In this document: positions 43,666-50,936 of the stretch, one piece after another
Position numbering within the stretch: the first letter of the stretch is position 1
Layout of the letters: every line of letters starts with the position of its first letter
Assembly: GCA_017410265.1 (NCBI GenBank)
Contig: JAFQRC010000001.1
Span: 186,001 to 250,000 of the forward strand
Source: Ruminococcus sp.
GTDB taxonomy: Bacteria; Bacillota; Clostridia; Oscillospirales; Acutalibacteraceae
DNA: 64,000 bases
Direction of reading: 5' to 3'
Notes under the pieces: generated by a model
Database searches by the model: none
What the model saw: the letters and a program-made list of their open reading frames with translations, nothing else
Told to the model about the DNA's origin: nothing
Position numbers and translations under genes: made by a program

Positions 43666-44556
43666 ATGAAGCGTAAAGCGGCGTTCTTATTTGCAGTTAT
43701 GATGCTTTTATTATCGTGCGTTTTTCTTGTGCTGACTGATGATACTAGCACTAAGCCGTCTGAAGAGGACATAATCCTTATCGACGGCAGTTTAGTCGAA
43801 ATAGAGCCACCGATGAACCAGACTATGGCGGATTACGCGGTGCGTCTGTTTGGCATAATAAACGACGAGCATCTTAGCTCTAACGACTGCTACTTTGTGC
43901 TGATTCCCGATAAGTACAAGTACTTAGCAGACAAAAAGGCTGAGTACGACGAGTTTTACTCTTATATGAGCAAGTCGCTGAGCTTTGCGACAGCGATAGA
44001 TGTTTACGATTTGCTAAGTGAAACTGACTACTATCGCACTGACCCTCATATAAAACAGGATGCTTTAGTAGATGTTGCAAACAGAATTTTGGAAAGCACT
44101 GGAAGAGAGTATACAACAAGATATGAAGAAAACACTGTTGACACACCGTTTTACGGTACCTATGCTCATCGCTCAGATTTAAGTGTTACACCTGATGAAC
44201 TTGTTTATCTGACAAATGACACTATAGATAATCTCTATACCGCAGAGGGTGTGAGTATCTATAATTTTAAAAAGCTTGACACCGATGAGCCGTATGATTT
44301 CTTCCTCTCAGGCAACCAGACGATAGTTACCATAAATAACGAAAATGCACAAACAGACAAACGACTCATTATTTTCCGAGATTCGTTTGCTTCTTCCTTA
44401 GCACCGCTATTGTGCGAAGGCTATTCTCAGGTAGTGCTCGTTGATTTACGCTACATTATGAGCGAGTATCTAGTAGACTTCGTTGATTTTGAAAATGCAG
44501 ATGTTCTGTTTCTTTACAGCACAACGGTTATGAATAACTCCTTTTCTATGAAATAA
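43666..44556 (+). CDS. DHHW-family-like secreted protein
   Basis: The 296-residue protein has an N-terminal signal or anchor helix and resembles the SGNH-like DHHW family. Matching parts are YFVLIPDKYKYLADK, the DHHW-position motif TDPHIKQDALVDVANRI, FYGTYAHRSDL, and RLIIFRDSFASSLAPLL near the end, corresponding to the Ser-containing block. Here the hallmark DHHW is changed to DPHI, so catalysis may be altered. Relatives such as AlgX act on O-acetylated polysaccharides. The start follows AAAGGAGG. Confidence 0.7.
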   Translation: MKRKAAFLFAVMMLLLSCVFLVLTDDTSTKPSEEDIILIDGSLVEIEPPMNQTMADYAVRLFGIINDEHLSSNDCYFVLIPDKYKYLADKKAEYDEFYSYMSKSLSFATAIDVYDLLSETDYYRTDPHIKQDALVDVANRILESTGREYTTRYEENTVDTPFYGTYAHRSDLSVTPDELVYLTNDTIDNLYTAEGVSIYNFKKLDTDEPYDFFLSGNQTIVTINNENAQTDKRLIIFRDSFASSLAPLLCEGYSQVVLVDLRYIMSEYLVDFVDFENADVLFLYSTTVMNNSFSMK

Positions 44557-44564
44557 AGTAATTT

Positions 44565-44592
44565 AAGCCACACGATTTTGTGTGGCTTTTTG
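44565..44592 (+). terminator. Intrinsic terminator
   Basis: AAGCCACAC pairs with GTGTGGCTT, loop GATTTT, then TTT. Confidence 0.85.
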
Positions 44593-44604
44593 CGTAATTT
44601 ATGG

Positions 44605-44659
44605 TTGAAAAACTGTGAACAAAAAGCTATAATATCCCTTAGTGTTTAACTCGCACTAA
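44605..44659 (+). promoter_or_regulatory. azlCD promoter with downstream dyad
   Basis: TTGAAA (44605-44610), 17 nt, TATAAT (44628-44633). Close behind the start point, TTAGTG (44639-44644) and CACTAA (44654-44659) form a 6-bp dyad that could be an operator. Confidence 0.6.
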
Positions 44660-44673
44660 TGGTAGGGGATATA

Positions 44674-45369
44674 ATGAAGAATAAAAAAGATGTTAAAAAA
44701 GCCTTTGTGGCGTCAATACCCGTGCTGGCGGGATACTTGGCACTCGGGTTTGGCTTTGGTGTGCTTTTGAGCACCAAGGGCTTCGGCGGAATATGGGCAC
44801 TGTTTATGAGTGTTACCATGTTCGGCGGGTCGAGTCAGTACGCGGCGGTTGAGTTTCTAGACGATGGTATCAGTCTTATGTCTGCGGCAGTTGCTACGCT
44901 GATTATCAACGCGCGCCACCTGTTTTACGGCATATCTTTGGTGGATAAATACAAGGGCACAGGACTGAAAAAAGCATATCTGATTCACACGCTGACCGAC
45001 GAAACTTACTCCTTAGTGTGTAACGATGAAGCGGTAAAAGATGTCGAAAACAAGCATTTGTACTATTTTTTAGTGTCGCTGTTTGACCACATTTACTGGA
45101 TAATCGGTTGTACTATGGGAGCTGTGTTCGGGACTAATGTTTCTTTTAACAGCGAGGGCATTGACTTTGTGCTTACAGCGCTGTTTTTGACGATATTTGT
45201 CGAGCAGTGGCTGAGCAACAAGGACCACATTCCTGCCGTTATCGGTGTTGTGAGTGCTGTTTTATGTACAGCGATTTTTCATGAGAATATGCTTATCCCG
45301 ACGATGCTCGTGATTTTAGTCGCGCTGACGGCTTTGCGTTATGTAAGGAGGGAAAAGTACGATGACTGA
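44674..45369 (+). CDS. azlC: AzlC family branched-chain amino acid exporter subunit
   Basis: AzlC with AzlD forms an exporter for branched-chain amino acids or analogues. The 231-residue protein starts ASIPVLAGYLALGFGFGVLLSTKG and has NARHLFYGISLVDKYK and HTLTDETYSL, strongly conserved in AzlC. Five to six membrane spans are visible. The ATG at 44674 follows AGGGGAT. It overlaps azlD by 8 nt. Confidence 0.95.
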   Translation: MKNKKDVKKAFVASIPVLAGYLALGFGFGVLLSTKGFGGIWALFMSVTMFGGSSQYAAVEFLDDGISLMSAAVATLIINARHLFYGISLVDKYKGTGLKKAYLIHTLTDETYSLVCNDEAVKDVENKHLYYFLVSLFDHIYWIIGCTMGAVFGTNVSFNSEGIDFVLTALFLTIFVEQWLSNKDHIPAVIGVVSAVLCTAIFHENMLIPTMLVILVALTALRYVRREKYDD

Positions 45370-45694
45370 TTCTACCTTACATTCGATACTGCTGGTGCTA
45401 GTGATGGCAGTAGTGACCTATCTGCTTCGAGCTTTTCCGTTTCTTGTATTTTCAGGCAAGAAGCCAACGCCGAAATTTGTACTTTATCTTGGAAAAGTTT
45501 TGCCGTACGCAATAATCGGTATGCTCGTTATATACTGCGTTAAGGATATCAGCTTTGATTCAGTTTCGCATTTTCTGCCGTACATTATAGCAGGAGCTGT
45601 GGTTGTAATACTTCATGTGTGGAGAAGAAACACCCTGCTGTCGATAATCGCAGGCACACTTTCATATATGGCACTCGTGCAATTCGTATTCTAA
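45362..45694 (+). CDS. azlD: AzlD family branched-chain amino acid exporter subunit
   Basis: The 110-residue small membrane partner of AzlC. It has three to four short membrane spans and the typical VVTYLLRAFPFLVFSGKK and LPYAIIGMLVIYCVKD motifs. The start lies inside azlC behind AGGAGGG. Confidence 0.95.
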   Translation: MTDSTLHSILLVLVMAVVTYLLRAFPFLVFSGKKPTPKFVLYLGKVLPYAIIGMLVIYCVKDISFDSVSHFLPYIIAGAVVVILHVWRRNTLLSIIAGTLSYMALVQFVF

Positions 45695-45700
45695 AATAAA

Positions 45701-45729
45701 AAGGCACTCTGTTTATCACAGAGTGCCTT
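45701..45729. terminator. Bidirectional terminator between azlD and the NSS gene
   Basis: AAGGCACTCTG pairs perfectly with CAGAGTGCCTT; A-run on the left and a weak T-run on the right. Confidence 0.85.
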
Positions 45730-45750
45730 AACTTTTGCTGTAAGCTTAAA

Positions 45751-47115
45751 TTAGATTTTAGCGATGCCGAGTACGTCGAGAATTGAAGATACGAGAATAA
45801 GCACGATGCAGATAGGTGCAATGTACTTAATCATAACAATGAACAAGCCCTTGCGCTTGAACTTCTTGCCATCTGCCTCAACCTCGTCAACAAGTGTCTG
45901 TGGCTTGATTACAAAGCCAATGAAGATACAGGTGAGGAACGCAACGATTGGCATGAGGATTGAGTTAGAGAAGATGTCGAACATATCAAGGAAGGTGTTG
46001 CCGTTGATGTTAATGTGACTCCATACGCCAAAGCCCAGAGATGACGGAAGACCCAGCAACACTGAACCGATGAATACAAGCAGACAGGTGAACTTTCTGC
46101 CCCAACCGAACTTATCTCTGAAGATAGAAACAACAGTTTCCATAAGTGAGATTGAAGAAGTGAGCGCTGCGAAAAGTACGAGCACGAAGAAAAGTGCGCC
46201 GATTACTGAACCCATAACACCTGGGATAGAGTTGAATACCTTTGGAAGAGTGATGAACATAAGTCCAGGGCCTTTGCCGAGAGCTGCTTCGTCGCCACCT
46301 GAGAAAGAGAACACAGCAGGGATAACCATCAAGCCAGCTAAGAATGCGATACCTGTGTCGAAGCACTCAATCTGAGCTACTGATGAATTGATGCTGACAT
46401 CTTTCTTCATATACGAGCCGTAGGTAATCATAATACCCATAGCGAGACTCATCGAGTAGAAAAGCTGACCCATAGCAGCAAGTACTGTTGTAGCGGAGAA
46501 TTTAGAGAAGTCAGGTTTGAAGTAGTAAACAACGCCTTCCCATGCACCTGGCATCGTCATTGAGTAAATAGCGATACCGATAGTGAGTACAACGAGGATA
46601 GGCATCATAATCTTAGATACCTTTTCAATACCTTTCTCAACGCCGAAAAGTACAACTAAAGCGGTCAGACCGATGAATAGTAAGAACCAGCCAAGTGGCT
46701 CAAAAGGCTTACTGATAAAGTTTGTGAAGTAGTCGTCAGCTGCAGAAGCTGAAGCACCGCCTGAAACGAAAACTGTGAGATATTTAGCTACCCAACCGCC
46801 GATAACCGAATAATAAGGTAAAATGATGATCGGAACCAAGGACGCTAGCCAACCAACGAAACCGAATTTCTTGTTCAAATCACCGAAAGCGTGGATAGCA
46901 CTCTTGCCGGTTTTTCTACCCAGAGCGATTTCAGCAGTCATCAGCGCAAAGCCAAATGTCACAGCTAAGATAAGATAAACAAGCAGGAAGATACCTCCGC
47001 CGTATTTAGCCGCAAGATAAGGAAAACGCCAGATGTTGCCGAGTCCGACAGCAGAGCCCGCAGCTGCAAGCACGAAACCTATCTTGCCGGAAAAGCTACT
47101 TCTTTTACTAGTCAT
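45751..47115 (-). CDS. Neurotransmitter:sodium symporter (NSS) family transporter 2
   Basis: The 454-residue LeuT-fold protein shows LAAAGSAVGLGNIWRFPYLAAKYGGG at residues 16-41, the canonical NSS TM1 signature (closer to consensus than the gene at 2238), and the PYYSVIGGWVAKY region in TM3. About 12 spans are visible. The start ATG at 47115 is chosen because AAAGGGGT precedes it; an in-frame start at 47136 lacks it. The substrate is presumably an amino acid. It is monocistronic. Confidence 0.93.
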   Translation of the reverse strand: MTSKRSSFSGKIGFVLAAAGSAVGLGNIWRFPYLAAKYGGGIFLLVYLILAVTFGFALMTAEIALGRKTGKSAIHAFGDLNKKFGFVGWLASLVPIIILPYYSVIGGWVAKYLTVFVSGGASASAADDYFTNFISKPFEPLGWFLLFIGLTALVVLFGVEKGIEKVSKIMMPILVVLTIGIAIYSMTMPGAWEGVVYYFKPDFSKFSATTVLAAMGQLFYSMSLAMGIMITYGSYMKKDVSINSSVAQIECFDTGIAFLAGLMVIPAVFSFSGGDEAALGKGPGLMFITLPKVFNSIPGVMGSVIGALFFVLVLFAALTSSISLMETVVSIFRDKFGWGRKFTCLLVFIGSVLLGLPSSLGFGVWSHININGNTFLDMFDIFSNSILMPIVAFLTCIFIGFVIKPQTLVDEVEADGKKFKRKGLFIVMIKYIAPICIVLILVSSILDVLGIAKI

Positions 47116-47281
47116 AAATGTACCCCTTTCAAACAAAATATAATATTTTGTTTTGTTTTTAGCTTTATTTAATAAAACATAAAGATTATATCACATATTA
47201 CTATGGAATATCAACATATTTTTGAGCTAACGCGTTAAAAATTTAATTTGATAAAGCGAAACTATATATTTATATACAAGA

Positions 47282-47336
47282 TGTAACTATATGTTACAAA
47301 ATTATAACTTGTTTATTCTATATATTGTGTTATAAT
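47282..47336 (+). promoter_or_regulatory. nrdR promoter with probable NrdR boxes
   Basis: TTGTTT (47309-47314) and TATAAT (47331-47336) are 16 nt apart, and the spacer is exactly ATTCTATATATTGTGT (47315-47330), matching 14 of 16 positions of the NrdR box ACACWATATATWGTGT. A weaker half-box (AACTATATGTT) lies 31 nt upstream inside the dyad TGTAAC-N5-GTTACA (47282-47298), three helical turns away, the spacing known for NrdR pairs. Confidence 0.6.
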
Positions 47337-47376
47337 TTCACTAGAGAATAATTACGACTATATGTGGGGTGTATCT

Positions 47377-47832
47377 ATGAAATGTCCGTATTGCGGTTAT
47401 GAAGAGAGCAAGGTTATCGATTCTCGTCCTGCTGACGAGGGCGAGCGTATCCGCCGTAGAAGAGAGTGTTTGAGCTGTCAGAAGCGTTTCACTACTCACG
47501 AGGTTATCGAAACTGTTCCGATTATCGTTGTCAAACGCGATAAATCAAGAGAAGTTTTCGACAGAAACAAGCTTCGAGCAGGTTTTCTTCACGCTTGCGA
47601 AAAGCGCCCTGTATCAATCGACCAGATTGAAAAGATGGTTGACACTATCGAGTCTTCACTCCAGGCTAGTTTAGATCGCGAGGTTACCTCAACCAGAATC
47701 GGCGAGCTCGCTATGGACCAGCTGAAGAATATCGACGAAGTGGCATATGTCCGCTTTGCGTCTGTTTACAGACAGTTCAAGGATATCAACACCTTCATGG
47801 AAGAGTTAAATAAATTATTAAACGAGAAATAA
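47377..47832 (+). CDS. nrdR: Transcriptional repressor NrdR
   Basis: NrdR represses ribonucleotide reductase genes when dATP binds its ATP-cone. The 151-residue protein has the N-terminal zinc ribbon [17 protein letters not shown]...[12 protein letters not shown] and the ATP-cone starting [24 protein letters not shown]. The ATG at 47377 follows GTGGGGTG. All diagnostic residues are present. Self-regulation is suggested by the box in its promoter. Confidence 0.97.
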   Translation: MKCPYCGYEESKVIDSRPADEGERIRRRRECLSCQKRFTTHEVIETVPIIVVKRDKSREVFDRNKLRAGFLHACEKRPVSIDQIEKMVDTIESSLQASLDREVTSTRIGELAMDQLKNIDEVAYVRFASVYRQFKDINTFMEELNKLLNEK

Positions 47833-47867
47833 CATCCTCCTTCTTAAAGACTAAGATGTTTCACAAA

Positions 47868-47897
47868 AAAGGCACTCGAGAAATCGGGTGCCTTTCG
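47868..47897 (+). terminator. Hairpin after nrdR, probable terminator
   Basis: AAAGGCAC pairs with GTGCCTTT, extended by TCGA/TCGG with a GAAA loop. Only three T follow. Confidence 0.6.
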
Positions 47898-48110
47898 CCT
47901 GTTATAAGAGCCGAGGCTCGGAGCCCTCGAGATAACGACGGACGAGCAGAACCGCCCACTGAACACGAAGTGTTCGACGGGTGGGGCTCGAGTAGGAGTT
48001 ATTCCGAGGACCAGCGCAGAGCAACGAGGCTTGACATTAAGAGCCGAGTGCCGTAGCTTTTTGAATTTCAAAGCGACCGCTACCGACCGCTAGCGATGGC
48101 AGCCAAGAAG
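47896..48110. other. GC-rich, hairpin-rich element of unknown nature
   Basis: This part of the 400-nt gap (47833-48234) is richer in G+C than the surroundings. It holds AACAC-GAA-GTGTT (47972 region), two CTCGAG palindromes, the pair CCGCCCAC/GTGGGGCT, and a direct repeat TAAGAGCCGAG at about 47905 and 48039. From 48055 it matches the inverted-repeat core of the 28.7-kb element (AGCTTTTTGAATTTCAAAG). Short ORFs across it on both strands lack ribosome sites, so it is more likely a repeat or structured RNA than a gene. Confidence 0.5.
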
Positions 48111-48183
48111 AAGAAAAAGAAGAAGAGAACGAAGAAGAGAAAGACAAAGAGAAAGAAAAAGACAATGAAAAAGAAAAAGAAAA
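48104..48183 (+). repeat. Eighty-nucleotide polypurine tract
   Basis: About 80 nt made almost only of A and G, with a loose GAAGAA/GAAAAA texture and rare C or T. It could form triplex or H-DNA. On the minus strand it lies behind the terminator of the XRE gene and extends its U-rich tail. Confidence 0.85.
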
Positions 48184-48213
48184 CGCATCTTCTTTTTCAG
48201 GAAGAGATGCGTT
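48182..48213 (-). terminator. Terminator of the XRE gene pair
   Basis: AACGCATCT pairs perfectly with AGATGCGTT. On the minus strand it is followed by TTTTCTTTTTC. Confidence 0.8.
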
Positions 48214-48234
48214 AATAGAAAAATCAATTGATTA

Positions 48235-48477
48235 TTATTTTATTTCTTGTTCAAGTGTTTTGAATGTATCTGTGTTAAAAAAGTCGTAAAGAGAAATCTC
48301 TAAGCCGTCACAGAGCTTTTTGAGTGTAACAACTCCTGCGTTCTGACTACCACCGTTGATGATGTTCTTGAGTGTTGATGGCGGAACAGCAGAGATGCGA
48401 GCTAATGCGTTAACAGATAGATTCTTTTCTTCGCATAACTGTAGTAACCTGTTTGCGATTGCCTTGCGTGTATCCAT
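48235..48477 (-). CDS. Small XRE-family helix-turn-helix regulator
   Basis: The 80-residue protein is a single Cro/C1-type DNA-binding domain: IANRLLQLCEEKNLSVNALARISAVPPSTLKNIINGGSQN with the recognition helix near 34-45, then VTLKKLCDGLEISLYDFF. There is no effector domain. It follows the other XRE gene by 23 nt on the same strand, starts behind AGGTGAT and is ended by its own terminator. Confidence 0.88.
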   Translation of the reverse strand: MDTRKAIANRLLQLCEEKNLSVNALARISAVPPSTLKNIINGGSQNAGVVTLKKLCDGLEISLYDFFNTDTFKTLEQEIK

Positions 48478-48500
48478 AAAATCACCTGATGAATCTAAGT

Positions 48501-48698
48501 TTATTTATCTGACAATTTGAGAATGTAGTCAGTAGAAACACCGTAAAATTTAGATAACTTTACGAGTATTTCGTCAGTAAGCTGTTGAGTGCCTGTTTCA
48601 ATATAGCTGTATTTTCTTTGTGTGATGCCGATAGCTTGTGCAACCTGTGTTTGTGTGAGGTCTCGGTCTTCTCGTAAATCTTTAATTCTGTTATCCAT
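48501..48698 (-). CDS. Minimal XRE-family helix-turn-helix regulator
   Basis: A 65-residue Cro/C1-type domain: MDNRIKDLREDRDLTQTQVAQAIGITQRKYSYIETG and a C-terminal LVKLSKFYGVSTDYILKLSDK. The start at 48698 is fixed by TTGGTGAT; the longer in-frame reading would cross the operator region. It faces the cysteine-rich gene across a region with two palindromes, so it is a good candidate for an autoregulator. Confidence 0.88.
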   Translation of the reverse strand: MDNRIKDLREDRDLTQTQVAQAIGITQRKYSYIETGTQQLTDEILVKLSKFYGVSTDYILKLSDK

Positions 48699-48713
48699 AT
48701 AATCACCAACTGT

Positions 48714-48772
48714 ATTATATGATAGATAAAATTTATCTATTGACTTTAGATAGATATTATCTAAACTAATAT
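48714..48772. promoter_or_regulatory. Divergent control region with two palindromic operators
   Basis: ATAGATAAA-A-TTTATCTAT (48722-48740) is a perfect 9-bp dyad; TTAGATA-N5-TATCTAA (48746-48764) is a perfect 7-bp dyad sharing the half-site TAGATA. Their centres are 24 nt apart. A minus-strand TATAAT (48719-48714) lies next to the first, a plus-strand TTGACT (48740-48745) between them and TAATAT at 48767. The spacings are not canonical, so the exact promoters are uncertain. Confidence 0.65.
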
Positions 48773-48783
48773 ACGGTGATGAT

Positions 48784-48984
48784 ATGATTATAGATATTAC
48801 AGGGATAGAACTGACTCCTGGTAACAACGGGGAAGACTGCAAAGGCAACGGAAAACACTTTGACGAAAACGGAATTCTGATCGAATGTTGCTGTGATGAG
48901 TGTGATTACTTACTCTGCTGTACATCAGATAGTGTTAATTGTGATGAGTGTACAGACACAGATTGTCCAATAAAAAGTGAATAG
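48784..48984 (+). CDS. Ten-cysteine miniprotein divergent from an XRE regulator
   Basis: The 66-residue acidic protein has ten cysteines, including ECCCDECD and LLCC, in a layout that could bind several metal ions or form disulfides. There is no signal peptide, so it is cytoplasmic. The start ATG follows ACGGTGAT, and a terminator follows. Similar CCCDECDYLL proteins occur to my memory beside HTH genes in Clostridia, but I cannot name a family. It could be the target of the regulators next door. Confidence 0.65.
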   Translation: MIIDITGIELTPGNNGEDCKGNGKHFDENGILIECCCDECDYLLCCTSDSVNCDECTDTDCPIKSE

Positions 48985-48995
48985 AAAAAGACAAT

Positions 48996-49030
48996 ACTGC
49001 ACAGGGAAAGAATCTCTGTGCAGTGTTTAT
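48996..49030 (+). terminator. Intrinsic terminator
   Basis: ACTGCACAG pairs with CTGTGCAGT around GGAAAGAATCT, then GTTTATT. Confidence 0.75.
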
Positions 49031-49154
49031 TATAAATGGTTGAAAACACTCTGGGTTTGTAGTTGTTGTTAGAACAAAAGTTCGTTAATTTGACGAATGA
49101 ATTATACAATATGTAACAACGATTTGTTGAAACATACAATATATAGTGTTGTAT

Positions 49155-49182
49155 TTGACAAAGACGCAATATGTGGTATAAT
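49155..49182 (+). promoter_or_regulatory. Consensus sigma-A promoter for the YjzC-like gene
   Basis: Perfect TTGACA (49155-49160) and TATAAT (49177-49182) with a 16-nt spacer. ATACAA and TTGTAT (49133-49154 region) form a dyad directly upstream. Confidence 0.8.
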
Positions 49183-49215
49183 TAGAGTAATTCTTAAGAA
49201 AGGAGTGAAAGCATA

Positions 49216-49380
49216 TTGGCAACACCTATTAAGCCAGGTACTGATAATCAGAAACCTGGTAAATATTTAGAAGTCGGTCCTCGCGGTGGTAAAGTGAGCA
49301 ATCCTCGTATTGTTCGTATTGATAAAGGCGATAGACTGCCTCCTACACAGAAACCAGGAAATGGTTGGAAGAAAAACTGA
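49216..49380 (+). CDS. YjzC-like miniprotein
   Basis: A 54-residue basic protein read from TTG 49216, which follows AAGGAG. It has IKPGTDNQKPGKYLEVGPRG, GKVSNPRIVRIDKGDRLPPTQ and ends in GWKKN, a layout very like Bacillus YjzC and relatives. Their function is unknown. It has a perfect promoter and its own terminator, so it should be well expressed. Gene-finding cut-offs easily miss it. Confidence 0.78.
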   Translation: MATPIKPGTDNQKPGKYLEVGPRGGKVSNPRIVRIDKGDRLPPTQKPGNGWKKN

Positions 49381-49396
49381 ATAGCTCTAACTGACT

Positions 49397-49432
49397 GAGT
49401 GAGGTTAATCCCTCACTCTTTCTCTTTATATG
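49397..49432 (+). terminator. Intrinsic terminator after the YjzC-like gene
   Basis: GAGTGAGG pairs with CCTCACTC, loop TTAATC, then TTTCTCTTT. Confidence 0.85.
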
Positions 49433-49471
49433 ATACAATAATCGTGAGTTCCTACCAAAACGCATACAATG

Positions 49472-49507
49472 AAAAAGTCGCAACCGTATATACGATTGCG
49501 ACTTTTT
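49472..49507 (-). terminator. Terminator of ssrA
   Basis: AAAAAGTCGCAA pairs perfectly with TTGCGACTTTTT; the arms directly abut the encoded CCA end of the tmRNA. Confidence 0.85.
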
Positions 49508-49851
49508 TGGTGGAGATGAGGAGAATCGAACTCCTGTCCGAAAACCTCGCCCCAAGGCTTTCTCCGAGTGCAGTTGGTGTATTAACATTCCCTTGACACA
49601 ACGCCCATCAACAGGCTTTGTGCCTTAGTAGCCTTTTGTGTGTGACAGCTTAAAGGCGTGGGCTGTTCACATTAACCACTAGTCGACGCTCAGCCTATAG
49701 CCGTGGTGCTCTATAGGGGAGCGAGCTGCATTAAGCAGCTAAAGCAACTTTATTGTTGTTGTTTATTTTTTAAGTTAGAGCTTTTAAAGTGGTGCCCCAC
49801 CACTACTCGCTTACCAAGGTTTGTGATCCCCGTCGAAACCTTTACATCCCC
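49508..49851 (-). ncRNA. ssrA: Transfer-messenger RNA
   Basis: tmRNA rescues stalled ribosomes together with SmpB. On the minus strand the 5' end GGGGATG pairs with the 3' CATCTCC, followed by A and an encoded CCA. The start GGGGATGTAAAGGTTTCGACGG and the T-arm GGAGTTCGATTCTCC are diagnostic. The tag frame ends NNNNKVALAA-stop at 49731-49763. Upstream in that frame come Ile (ATA), Lys (AAA) and then TAA, so no Ala or Gly resume codon is visible. smpB lies just upstream on the same strand. Confidence 0.95.
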
Positions 49852-49869
49852 ATGTGGAGTAAAAAAACA

Positions 49870-50334
49870 TCAACCTCGTTGCTTTTCTTTTAGAGCTCGC
49901 TCGATATCGCGCTTTGCGGCTTTCTGAGCCATAGCCTCACGTTTATCATAGAGCTTTTTACCTTTGCACAGGCCTAGCTCAACTTTCACTCTGCTGCCTT
50001 TGAAATAAAGGGAGAGAGGGATGAGCGAGTAGCCGTCCTGTTTTGTAAGACCTACTAGCTTGTTTATCTCTTTTTTGTGCATCAGAAGCTTTCGCACTCT
50101 GAGCGGGTCCTTGTTAAATATATTTCCTCGCTCGTATGGACTTATGTGCATTGAGTTTACAAAAATTTCGCCGTCTACTATGTTGCACCAGCAGTCTTTG
50201 AGGTTAACTCTGCCTTGTCTGAGAGATTTGACCTCTGTGCCACACAGCTCAATTCCTGCCTCGTACTTTTCCTCGACAAAATAGTCGTGAAAGGCTTTTT
50301 TGTTTTGAGCGATAGTTTTTATGCTTTCTTTCAT
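49870..50334 (-). CDS. smpB: SsrA-binding protein SmpB
   Basis: SmpB carries tmRNA to stalled ribosomes. The 154-residue OB-fold protein has [40 protein letters not shown] and the basic C-terminal tail [23 protein letters not shown], which enters the mRNA channel. Its start overlaps the recR stop by one nucleotide (TAATG). ssrA follows immediately. Confidence 0.97.
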   Translation of the reverse strand: MKESIKTIAQNKKAFHDYFVEEKYEAGIELCGTEVKSLRQGRVNLKDCWCNIVDGEIFVNSMHISPYERGNIFNKDPLRVRKLLMHKKEINKLVGLTKQDGYSLIPLSLYFKGSRVKVELGLCKGKKLYDKREAMAQKAAKRDIERALKEKQRG

Positions 50335-50936
50335 TAAAGTTCATTCCTGCCTTCTAAAGCTCTCGCTAAAGTAACTTCGTCCGCGTACTCAAGGTCACCG
50401 CCCACAGGAATACCGTATGCAAGTCGAGTGACTTTTATACCCATCGGTTTTAAAAGCCTAGAGATATACATCGCGGTAGCTTCGCCTTCGACGGTTGGGT
50501 TAGTAGCCATGATAACTTCCTTTACGGTGTCATCATTTAAACGCGCTAAAAGCTGTTTGATGTACAGCTGGTCAGGGCCGATGCCGTTTAGCGGGGAGAT
50601 AGCACCATGCAGTACATGGTACACACCGTCAAATTCGCGGGTAGATTCAAGTGCTATAGCATCTCTCGGTGTTTCGACTACGCAGATGACGGATTTATCT
50701 CTTCTGTCACTCTTGCAAACAGGGCAGAGCTCGCCTTCACTAAAGTTACAGCAAACCTCGCAGTAACGGATTTTCTCGTGAGCATCAATTATAGCGTTTG
50801 AAAATTCTACTGCCTGCTCTTTTGGCATGTTAAGCACGAAGTAAGCAAGGCGTTGAGCTGTCTTTGAGCCGATACCCGGCAGACGCTCAAACTGTTCAAT
50901 AAGCTTTAAGAGCGGTGCTACGCTGTATCCTGCCAT
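50334..50936 (-). CDS. recR: Recombination protein RecR
   Basis: RecR with RecO and RecF loads RecA on gapped DNA. The 200-residue protein has an N-terminal helix-hairpin-helix ([20 protein letters not shown]), the zinc finger [16 protein letters not shown] near 57-72 and the Toprim domain [14 protein letters not shown] to [20 protein letters not shown]. It is translationally coupled to ebfC (TGATG) and smpB. Confidence 0.97.
   Translation of the reverse strand: MAGYSVAPLLKLIEQFERLPGIGSKTAQRLAYFVLNMPKEQAVEFSNAIIDAHEKIRYCEVCCNFSEGELCPVCKSDRRDKSVICVVETPRDAIALESTREFDGVYHVLHGAISPLNGIGPDQLYIKQLLARLNDDTVKEVIMATNPTVEGEATAMYISRLLKPMGIKVTRLAYGIPVGGDLEYADEVTLARALEGRNEL

Noticed and set aside
47844-48071. 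A 75-codon minus-strand and a 66-codon plus-strand ORF in the GC-rich block
   Set aside because: Both lack ribosome sites, overlap each other in a hairpin-rich repeat and show no protein-like pattern. G+C-rich DNA has few stops by chance.
47833-49507. Genomic island integrated at the ssrA 3' end
   Set aside because: The content looks accessory, but I found no duplicate of the ssrA 3' end, no integrase and no excision-type gene in this interval.
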